From: Arsenicicoccus dermatophilus
GTDB taxonomy: Bacteria > Actinomycetota > Actinomycetes > Actinomycetales > Dermatophilaceae
Reading direction: 5' to 3'
Assembly: GCF_022568795.1 (NCBI RefSeq)
Contig: NZ_JAKZHU010000001.1
Location: 1,922,001-1,986,000, forward strand
Length of the DNA: 64,000 nt
Shown piece by piece: positions 57,410 through 64,000 of the stretch. The notes under the pieces are model-generated. The model saw nothing but the letters and a program-made list of their open reading frames with translations. It was not told where the DNA came from and searched no databases. The first letter of the stretch is position 1, and each line of letters begins with the position of its first letter. A program made the position numbers and the translations under genes.

Positions 57410-58246
57410 TCAGCCGGTGACCGGGTCCCCCTCGCCGTAACCGATCAGGCCGATGGTCCGGGCCCGGTCGTCCAGGCCACGCGCGGCCCGGACCGCCAGG
57501 CTCTGCGGGGTGTCGGCACCCGCGCGGACCATCCGGCCGGACCAGGCGTCCAGCTCGCCCGACGCCAGCGCGAGGGCCAGCTCCACGACGTCCTGCAGGT
57601 CGGTCCACTCCTCGCGCCCCTCGTGCTGGGGCATCGCCGCGGTCATGTCCGTGCGCACCACCCCGGGGGCGAGGTCGAAGGCCCGGACGCCGTGCTCGGC
57701 CCCTGCCAGGTGGATCGCGCCGGTGATCCGCGCCAGGGCGGTCTTGGAGACGTGATAGGCGCTCTGCAGACCGTCGGCCCGGGTGCCGGAGCCGCTGTTA
57801 ACGTCGATGACCCGGCCACCCCCGCCCGCGATCATCACGGGGACCACGGCGCGGGACAGCAGGAAGGGCCCGAGGACGTTGGTCTGCTGCACCGCCCACC
57901 ACTCGTCCACGTCGGCCTCCCAGAGCAGTCGGGGTGGCTCGATGACGCCGGCGTTGTTGACGAGGACGTCGACGCGCCCGTGCCGCTCCAGGACCTCGGC
58001 GAGCAGCACCTCGACCTGGTCCCGGTGGACGACGTCCAGCGGGGAGCCGGTGGCGTCCAGGCCGGCAGCCGACAGCTCGTCCGCCACCCGGCGCGCACCG
58101 ATTCCGTCGCGAGAGGTCAGCTCGACGGCATACCCCGCCTGGGCGAAGCCCCGTGCCAGGTGGGCGCCGATCCCGCGAGAGGCCCCGGTCACCAGGGCGA
58201 CCGGCCTCGCGCCCGGCGCGCCTGCGGGGCGGGTCGGGACGGTCAT
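57410..58246 (-). CDS. SDR-family oxidoreductase
   Basis: A 278-residue classical short-chain dehydrogenase. NADP loop VTGASRGIGAHLARG, NNAGVIEPP, and the catalytic Tyr-Lys in YHVSK; the catalytic Ser is probably in VIDVNSGSG. Substrate unknown. ATG 58246 overlaps the pheT stop as ATGA, so it is coupled to pheT, with which it has no evident functional tie. The argC promoter island follows 18 bases after its stop, so this gene ends the pheST transcript. Confidence 0.9.
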   Translation of the reverse strand: MTVPTRPAGAPGARPVALVTGASRGIGAHLARGFAQAGYAVELTSRDGIGARRVADELSAAGLDATGSPLDVVHRDQVEVLLAEVLERHGRVDVLVNNAGVIEPPRLLWEADVDEWWAVQQTNVLGPFLLSRAVVPVMIAGGGGRVIDVNSGSGTRADGLQSAYHVSKTALARITGAIHLAGAEHGVRAFDLAPGVVRTDMTAAMPQHEGREEWTDLQDVVELALALASGELDAWSGRMVRAGADTPQSLAVRAARGLDDRARTIGLIGYGEGDPVTG

Positions 58247-60804
58247 CGCTGCACCGCGCCGGTCGCCGTGCGCGCCGCCTCGATGGCCCGGTCGCGCAGC
58301 TCGCTCACCTCGGCGGTGGTCAGGGTGCGGTCGGCCGCGCGGACGCTGAGCCGGAAGGCCAGGGACTTGTGCCCCTCGCCCACCTGCTCGCTGCGGAAGA
58401 CGTCGAACAGGGCCACGGACTCCAGATCCGCTCCCGCACCGGTGCGCAGGGCCTGCTCGACCTCGGCGGCGGGCACCGCCTCGGCCACGACCAGCGCGAC
58501 GTCGGAGTGCGCGAGCGGGTAGGTCGACAGCTTGCGCGCCTCGGCGACCGTGCCGGCCGCCGCGCGGGTGAGGACGGACAGGTCGAGCTCGGCCGCGCAG
58601 GTGCGCTCGGGCAGCTCGAGCGCCGCGACGACCTTGGGGTGCAGCTCGCCGGCGTGCCCGACCACCGAGCCGTCCGCCAGCGTCAGCCGGGCGCAGCGAC
58701 CGGGGTGCCAGGGGGCGACCTCCGCCTGCTCCACCCGCAGCGGCACCCCCAGGGCACGCCCCAGCTCGCGGGCGACCGCGATGGCGTCGCCGGCGGCCAC
58801 CGGGCGGGCCTGCTCCCCGGGCCCGGCCGGCTCGGCGTCCCCGCACAGGGCCAGACCGACGTGCCAGGGCTGCTCGGGCACCGCGTCGTGGATGGCGTCC
58901 AGCACCTCCTGGGTCGGTCGCGCACCGAGGCCGGGCACGGGAGCGCGCGTGGGCTCCGCGGCGGCGCGGGTCACCAGGCCCAGCTCGTAGATCCCGACGT
59001 CGCGACGGCCGCGGGAGACGTTGCGGCGCAGGACGTCCAGCAGGGTGTCCAGGACGCCGGTCCGCATCAGCGGCTGCTCGTCGTTGATCGGGTTGGCCAG
59101 CCGGACGGTCCGCCGACGCTCGTCCGTCGCGTCGTAGCGCAGCGCGTCGAACCGGGCCTGCGACACGAAGGGAGTGCTCAGCACCTCGACCAGGCCCTGC
59201 TGGGCCAGGGTCTGGGCGGCGAGGCGGCGGACGCGCTGCTCGGGGCCGAGCCCACGGCCGCCGGGGGCATGCGGGAGCACCGACGGTATGGCGTCGAAGC
59301 CGCGCACCCGGGCGACCTCCTCGACCAGGTCGGGACCGTAGCGCAGGTCCGGTCGCCAGCTGGGCGGCGTCACCCGGAGGGTGTCGCCCTCGAGCTGCTC
59401 GACCTCGCACCCGATCTCGCCGAGCACGCGGACGACCTCGTCGGTCGGGAAGTCCAGGCCCACCAGCCGGGACGGCAGGGTGGCGTCGACGGTGAAGGGC
59501 TCGAGCGCCGCCACCTGGCCGACGTCGGTGACGCCGGTGTCCACCGTGCCGCCGCCGAGCTCGACGAGCAGCTGCACCGCCAGCTCGGCGGCCGCCGCGG
59601 TCAGTGCCGGGTCGACCCCGCGCTCGAAGCGCTTGGCCGCCTCGCTGGGGATCTTGTGGCGCCGCGCCGACCGGGCCACCGTGACCGGGTCGAAGTGCGC
59701 AGCCTCCACGAGCACGTCGGTGGTCCGCTCGTCGACCTCGCAGTCCTCGCCGCCCATGACCCCGGCGATGACCAAGGGGCGCGTGCCGCCGTCGGTGATC
59801 AGCAGGTCCTCGGCGTCGAGGGCACGGTCCACCCCGTCGAGCGTGGTCAGCCGCTCCCCCGGGCGGGCCCGACGCACCTCGATCGACCCGGACAGCTTGC
59901 CGAGGTCGAAGGCGTGCAGCGGCTGGCCGAGGAGCAGCATCACGTAGTTGGTGACGTCGACGGTCAGCGAGATCGGGCGCATGCCGAGCTGGGTGAGCCG
60001 GGTCGCCATCCACCGGGGGGTGCTCGCGGAGACGTCGATGCCCCGCACCATCCGCGCCACGTAGCGGTCGCAGCCCGGCCGGCCGGCCGGTGGCGCCTCG
60101 TCCGCGAGCCGCACGGGGTAGCCCGAGTCGTCGGCCGCGGGAGCCGCCGCTGCCGGCGCAGCCGCCGGATCGACGTACGGCGCACCAAGACTCAGGGCGA
60201 GGTCCCGCGCCACCCCCCGCATGCTGAAGGCATAGCCGCGGTCGGGGGTGACGTTGACCTCGACGACCTCGTCGCCGAGACCGAGCAGCTCGATCGCGTC
60301 GGCCCCGGGGACGCACCGGGCCAGGCGCTCCGGGTCGTCCGCGAGGTGGTCGCGCAGCAGGATGATCCCGCTGTGGTCCTCCCCGAGCCCGAGCTCGTCC
60401 ACCGCGCACATCATCCCGTGCGACACGTGGCCGTAGGTCTTGCGCGCGGAGATGGTGAAGCCGCCCGGCAGCGTCGCGCCCGGCAGCACCACGACGACCA
60501 GGTCGCCGACGGCGAAGTTGTGGGCCCCGCAGACGATCTCCTGAGGCTTGCCCTCGGTGACCCGCTGCCCGTGCTCGCCGACGTCCACCGAGCACCAGCG
60601 GATCACCTTGCCGTTGCGCTGCGGCTCCTCGGTGAAGTCGAGGACCTGGCCGACGACGAGCGGCCCGGTGATGTCACCACCGTGCAGGCCCTCCTCCTCC
60701 AGGCCGACCTTGACCAGGGCGGCCGCGATCTCGGCACCCGTCATCGACGGGGGGACGGCCTGCTCCCCCACGAGCTCCCGCAGCCACGAAACCGGTGCGC
60801 GCAT
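58243..60804 (-). CDS. pheT: Phenylalanyl-tRNA synthetase beta subunit
   Basis: The 853-residue beta subunit. In order: N-terminal tRNA-binding OB domain (VVGQVLDFTEEP; YGHVSHGMMCAVDELGLG), B3/B4 editing domain, B5 domain, the inactive catalytic-like fold, and the C-terminal ferredoxin-fold anticodon-binding domain (LSTYPLAHSDVALVVAEAVP). It overlaps the pheS stop by one base (TGATG). An Ala/Pro run (DPAAAPAAAAPAADDSG) interrupts the editing region, more than in most homologues. Confidence 0.97.
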   Translation of the reverse strand: MRAPVSWLRELVGEQAVPPSMTGAEIAAALVKVGLEEEGLHGGDITGPLVVGQVLDFTEEPQRNGKVIRWCSVDVGEHGQRVTEGKPQEIVCGAHNFAVGDLVVVVLPGATLPGGFTISARKTYGHVSHGMMCAVDELGLGEDHSGIILLRDHLADDPERLARCVPGADAIELLGLGDEVVEVNVTPDRGYAFSMRGVARDLALSLGAPYVDPAAAPAAAAPAADDSGYPVRLADEAPPAGRPGCDRYVARMVRGIDVSASTPRWMATRLTQLGMRPISLTVDVTNYVMLLLGQPLHAFDLGKLSGSIEVRRARPGERLTTLDGVDRALDAEDLLITDGGTRPLVIAGVMGGEDCEVDERTTDVLVEAAHFDPVTVARSARRHKIPSEAAKRFERGVDPALTAAAAELAVQLLVELGGGTVDTGVTDVGQVAALEPFTVDATLPSRLVGLDFPTDEVVRVLGEIGCEVEQLEGDTLRVTPPSWRPDLRYGPDLVEEVARVRGFDAIPSVLPHAPGGRGLGPEQRVRRLAAQTLAQQGLVEVLSTPFVSQARFDALRYDATDERRRTVRLANPINDEQPLMRTGVLDTLLDVLRRNVSRGRRDVGIYELGLVTRAAAEPTRAPVPGLGARPTQEVLDAIHDAVPEQPWHVGLALCGDAEPAGPGEQARPVAAGDAIAVARELGRALGVPLRVEQAEVAPWHPGRCARLTLADGSVVGHAGELHPKVVAALELPERTCAAELDLSVLTRAAAGTVAEARKLSTYPLAHSDVALVVAEAVPAAEVEQALRTGAGADLESVALFDVFRSEQVGEGHKSLAFRLSVRAADRTLTTAEVSELRDRAIEAARTATGAVQR

Positions 60805-61898
60805 CAGATCTCCATCCCGAACTGCTCGCTGAAGCGGACATCACCCTCGACGATGTCGAACATGTCCGGCACGCCGTGGCGCAGCATGATCGCCCGCTCG
60901 ATGCCCATGCCGAACGCGAAGCCGGTGAAGCGGTCGGGGTCGATCCCCGCCGCGGACAGGACGTTGCGGTTGACCATCCCGCAACCACCCCACTCGATCC
61001 ACCCGGTGCCGCCGCAGACCCGGCAGGCGTCGTCGCGACCCAGGCAGATCGGGCACTGGAAGTCCATCTCGGCGCTCGGCTCGGTGAACGGGAAGAAGGC
61101 CGGGCGCAGCCGGGTCGTCACCTGCGGCCCGAACAGCTCCGCGGCGAAACGGTCCAGGGTGCCCTTGAGGTGGGCCATCGTCAGGCCCTCGGCCACGGCC
61201 AGACCCTCGATCTGGTGGAAGACGGGGGTGTGGGTCGCGTCCAGGTCGTCGGTCCGGAAGACCTTGCCGGGGCAGACGATGAACAGCGGCAGCTCCCGGG
61301 TCAGCATGGCGCGCATCTGCACCGGAGAGGTGTGGGTGCGCAGCACCAGGCCCGCGTCGGCCGGCTCCACGAAGAAGGTGTCCTGCATCGCCCGGGCCGG
61401 GTGGTCCGGCCCGAAGTTGAGGGCGTCGAAGTTGAACCACTCCGCCTCGATCTCGGGCCCCTCGGCCACCTCCCATCCCAGGCCGGTGAAGATCTCGGCG
61501 ATCCGCTCGATCGTCAGCGAGATCGGGTGGCGGGCACCGACCCGCCGGCGCTCCGGCACGACGGTGACGTCCACCCGCTCCTCGACCAGCATCCGCTCCT
61601 CGTGCTGCTCCTCCAGGAGCTGCTGGCGGGCCTTGAGGGCGGATCCGACGCGGCCGCGGGCCTGACCGACCCGCTTGCCCGCGTCGGCCTTGGCCTGCGG
61701 GGGCAGCGCACCGATCTCCCGGTTGGCCAGGGCGAGGGGCGAGCGGTCGCCCGCGTGCGCCAGCCGGACGGCCTTGAGCTCGTCCAGGGACTGCGCCCCC
61801 TCGATCGCGGCCAGGGCGTCGGCGACGTTCGCCTCGATCACTGCCGGGTCGAGGGTAGACACCTCGACCGGGTCGTACTGGGTGTTGGGTCCGGACAT
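60804..61898 (-). CDS. pheS: Phenylalanyl-tRNA synthetase alpha subunit
   Basis: The catalytic subunit, 364 residues from ATG 61898 (GTGGGAG site). Coiled-coil arm at the N-terminus, then the class II core: EWFNFDALNFGPDHPARAMQ, HTSPVQMRAM, motif 2 GKVFRTDDLDATHTPVFHQ, and motif 3 GFAFGMGIERAIMLRHGV. A Cys-rich CPICLGRDDACRVCGG inserted before the end could bind zinc and is typical of actinobacterial PheS. First gene of pheS-pheT-SDR. Confidence 0.97.
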   Translation of the reverse strand: MSGPNTQYDPVEVSTLDPAVIEANVADALAAIEGAQSLDELKAVRLAHAGDRSPLALANREIGALPPQAKADAGKRVGQARGRVGSALKARQQLLEEQHEERMLVEERVDVTVVPERRRVGARHPISLTIERIAEIFTGLGWEVAEGPEIEAEWFNFDALNFGPDHPARAMQDTFFVEPADAGLVLRTHTSPVQMRAMLTRELPLFIVCPGKVFRTDDLDATHTPVFHQIEGLAVAEGLTMAHLKGTLDRFAAELFGPQVTTRLRPAFFPFTEPSAEMDFQCPICLGRDDACRVCGGTGWIEWGGCGMVNRNVLSAAGIDPDRFTGFAFGMGIERAIMLRHGVPDMFDIVEGDVRFSEQFGMEI

Positions 61899-62023
61899 CG
61901 CTCCCACTCACGTCGGCTCGTCACGCCGCGCACACCTCGCGCCGGCATCGTGAGCCATCCTAGTGCGGGCGTATGCCGAGTCCCGCCGGTCGTCCGCAGG
62001 CGGCGCTCCGACCCGGGGGTCGC

Positions 62024-63130
62024 TCAGACGACGTGCTCGGGCACACCCGCGGGCAGGGTGAACCGGAACTGGGCCCCGCCGCAGTCGGCCCGGCCGACGG
62101 TGATCCGGCCGCCGTGCGCCTCGACGAGGCCACGGACGACATACAGCCCCAGGCCCGTGCCCCCGCGCCGGGTGGAGTGCCAGAACCGCGTGAAGACCAT
62201 CGCGTAGTTCTCCTCGGCGATGCCCTCGCCCTCGTCGGAGACCGAGGCGACCAGGTGCTCGCCCGCCGGGTCGCCCTCCAGATCGACGTAGACGGTCCCC
62301 GCGCCGTGACGCAGGGCGTTCTCCACGAGGTTGGCGAGGACCTGGTCGATGCGGTCCGGGTCGGCCCACACCTCGGGGAGCTCGCCACGCACCTGCAGCC
62401 GGAAGCGGTCCGGGGTGTGGCCGGAGGCGACCAGACCCTCGAAGTGACGCTCGACCAGCCGCGGGAGATCCACCGGCTGGCGATGGATCTCGAGCCGGCC
62501 GCTGTCGATGCGGGAGACGTCCAGGAGCTCGGCGACCAACCGGGTGACGCGATCCGTGTCCGCCTCGATGGTCTCCAGCATCAGCCGCTTCTGGTCGTCG
62601 GTGAAGCGATCCCAGCGCCGCAGCAGCGTGGAGGTGAAGCCCTTGATGCCCGTCAGCGGGGACCGCAGCTCGTGCGCCACGGTGGAGATCAGGGCCGAGG
62701 TCTTCTGCTCGGCCCGGCGCCGGGAGGTCCCGTCGCGCAGGCAGATCACCAGCTCTTGCACCGGCCCGCGCGGCCGCTCGCGCCCGATCGTGGCCGTGAC
62801 GAAGACCTCGTGGCCGCCAGGGAGGACCAGATGCGCCTCGGTCAGCCGGGCGCGGGTCGGGAGCCCGCCCAGGGGGTCGGCGCACGTCCACCAGGAGCGT
62901 CCTTCGAGGTCCTGGAGCCGCATGGCCTGGCGGGCGTCCTGACCCGGGAGCGACCCCGCCGGCGCGCCGAGGATCTGCGCAGCACGACGGTTGGCCCAGG
63001 TGATCCGGCCCCCGGCCCCCACCACGACCACACCGTCCGGGAGGAGATCGAGGTCCGGCCGGGGCGCGGGGTCCTGCGCCATGATCGCGGCCGGGGGCAA
63101 GGTGCGCTCTCCGGTCGTCTCCGTCGTCAT
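62024..63130 (-). CDS. Soluble PAS-domain sensor histidine kinase (orphan)
   Basis: A 368-residue kinase without any membrane segment. PAS domain at about 25-140 (LPDGVVVVGAGGRITWANRR), HisKA with the phospho-acceptor His in STVAHELRSPLTGIKGF, then HATPase: N-box LANLVENALRHG, G1 VSDEGEGIAEE, G2 GGTGLGLYVV. No response regulator gene is next to it. ATG 63130. It lies between the methyltransferase and pheS, a position that is also occupied by a kinase in Streptomyces. The signal and partner are unknown. Confidence 0.93.
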   Translation of the reverse strand: MTTETTGERTLPPAAIMAQDPAPRPDLDLLPDGVVVVGAGGRITWANRRAAQILGAPAGSLPGQDARQAMRLQDLEGRSWWTCADPLGGLPTRARLTEAHLVLPGGHEVFVTATIGRERPRGPVQELVICLRDGTSRRRAEQKTSALISTVAHELRSPLTGIKGFTSTLLRRWDRFTDDQKRLMLETIEADTDRVTRLVAELLDVSRIDSGRLEIHRQPVDLPRLVERHFEGLVASGHTPDRFRLQVRGELPEVWADPDRIDQVLANLVENALRHGAGTVYVDLEGDPAGEHLVASVSDEGEGIAEENYAMVFTRFWHSTRRGGTGLGLYVVRGLVEAHGGRITVGRADCGGAQFRFTLPAGVPEHVV

Positions 63131-63186
63131 GGCAGAACCATAGACGGCGGAGCGGACATCGCGTCCGAACGAGGACATTCCGACGC

Positions 63187-63993
63187 TCACGAGATGTGGA
63201 TCCGCCGGGCCGAGGCGTAGAGGCACACCGTGGCCGCCATCGCGAGGTTGAGCGACTCCGCGTGGCCGTGGATCGGTACCCGCACGACATCGTCGCACCG
63301 GCGTCGGGTCTCCTCGGGCATCCCCCAGGCCTCGTTGCCCATCACCCAGGCGTGCGGCTCGACGAGCCGGTCCTCCACAGCCGGGTCGGTGAGCAGCAGG
63401 TCGCCGTGCCCGTCCGCGGCGATCAGGCGTATGCCGGCTGCGCGGAGCCGGTCCAGGATCTCGTCCACCGGCAGCCCCGTGACGACGGGCAGGTGGAACA
63501 GCGACCCGACGGTGGAGCGAACCACCTTGGGGTTGTAGACGTCCACGCTCGCCTCGCTGACCACGACCGCGTCGGCCCCGACGGCATCGGCCCCCCGCAG
63601 CACGGTCCCGGCGTTGCCCGGGTCCCGGACGTGGGTGAGCACGCACACGAGGCGGGGCCGGGCCGCGAGGACCGTCCCGAGGTCCACGTCCACGTGCCGG
63701 CAGACCGCGAGCATGCCCTGGGGGGCCTGGGTGTCCCCCATGGCCGCCAGCGCCTCGTCGCCTACCTCGCGGACCGTGAGGCCGGCGTCCCGGGCGGCGG
63801 TGAGGACCGGCTCGTGCCGCTCGAAGGAGGAGGCGGTGACGTAGATCTCCCGCACCAGGTCCGGGCGGAACGCGACCGCCTCCCACACCGCCTGGGGCCC
63901 TTCGGCCAGGAAGGCCTGCTCCCGCTCCCGGACCGACCGGCGGGTGAGGGCGTGCACGGCGCGCACCCGATCGGCGCGCGGGTTGGTGAGCAC
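63187..63993 (-). CDS. TrmH/SpoU-family RNA 2'-O-methyltransferase
   Basis: A 268-residue SPOUT methyltransferase. N-terminal RNA-substrate-binding domain (RSVREREQAFLAEGPQAVWE), SPOUT motifs VRDPGNAGTVLRGADAVGAD, VMGNEAWGMPEE and VRVPIHGHAESLNLAMAATV, which form the trefoil knot that holds SAM. The GTG at 63993 gives the typical LTNPRADRVRAV start; an upstream start beyond the window cannot be excluded. Target RNA site unknown. Usually lies downstream of rplT in actinobacteria. Confidence 0.93.
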   Translation of the reverse strand: MLTNPRADRVRAVHALTRRSVREREQAFLAEGPQAVWEAVAFRPDLVREIYVTASSFERHEPVLTAARDAGLTVREVGDEALAAMGDTQAPQGMLAVCRHVDVDLGTVLAARPRLVCVLTHVRDPGNAGTVLRGADAVGADAVVVSEASVDVYNPKVVRSTVGSLFHLPVVTGLPVDEILDRLRAAGIRLIAADGHGDLLLTDPAVEDRLVEPHAWVMGNEAWGMPEETRRRCDDVVRVPIHGHAESLNLAMAATVCLYASARRIHIS

Positions 63994-64000
63994 GGGGCCA

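Noticed and set aside
58153-61665. Plus-strand open frame of about 1,170 codons opposite pheS/pheT
   Set aside because: Antisense shadow of two well-supported genes; the translation is low-complexity and His/Arg/Gly-rich.

Overview
The window is a 64 kb piece of a very GC-rich actinobacterial chromosome. Gene order and content point to the Micrococcales, and the family Intrasporangiaceae is my best guess. Evidence: the tyrS-rRNA-TPR-HAD-tlyA-nadK-recN-steA-mctB-pyrG-nudix order resembles the Rv1689-Rv1700 block of Mycobacterium; the trmH-HK-pheS-pheT-arg block is typical of actinobacteria; GTG starts are frequent; and the 16S-23S spacer has no tRNA. No IS element, CRISPR array, prophage or tRNA gene was seen.

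Layout. 1-5.5 kb (minus): alaS-ruvX-mltG-aroE. 5.7-12 kb (minus): a complete peptide-type ABC importer with a fused OppD-OppF ATPase. 12.2-13.9 kb: an orphan peptide-binding lipoprotein behind a palindromic operator-like site, with rarA upstream (14-15.5 kb). 15.8-22.9 kb (plus): a second peptide importer and a GNAT gene; two transporter genes and the GNAT gene are each broken by one missing base. 22.9-27.6 kb: HAD, aspS, a CDF-like transporter, a YdjM-type membrane protein, ychJ and a nudix hydrolase. 28.2-42.4 kb (minus): pyrG, a three-gene lipid-linked glycan module (GT4, MurJ-like flippase, MraY/WecA-like transferase), mctB/steB, steA, recN, nadK, tlyA, a small conserved gene, a HAD phosphatase and a TPR protein. 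42.5-47.7 kb (minus): one rRNA operon, 16S-23S-5S. 48.2-63.99 kb (minus): tyrS, GNAT, DNA glycosylase, argH, argR, argD, argB, argJ, argC, an SDR, pheT, pheS, a PAS histidine kinase and a TrmH-type methyltransferase.

How it works together. Nearly all minus-strand clusters are tightly packed; many neighbours overlap by ATGA or GTGA, which suggests translational coupling (argC-J-B-D-R, steA-mctB, the transferase-flippase pair, tlyA-nadK, HAD-TPR, pheT-SDR, nudix-ychJ). The arginine cluster makes the N-acetylated intermediates up to ornithine plus the last step (argH) and carries its own repressor. argF and argG are not here, and argB carries a 60-base repeat-bearing insertion plus one missing base.

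Most notable points: (1) the glycan module next to the divisome genes steA/steB; (2) the argB lesion; (3) a cluster of single-base deletions in the second peptide-transport region, either real decay or sequencing error; (4) a GGCATAC/GTATGCC word that recurs at least 25 times on both strands; (5) a perfect palindrome over the promoter of the orphan binding protein. Many start codons were re-chosen from ribosome-binding sites and overlaps; boundaries of RNA genes are estimates.
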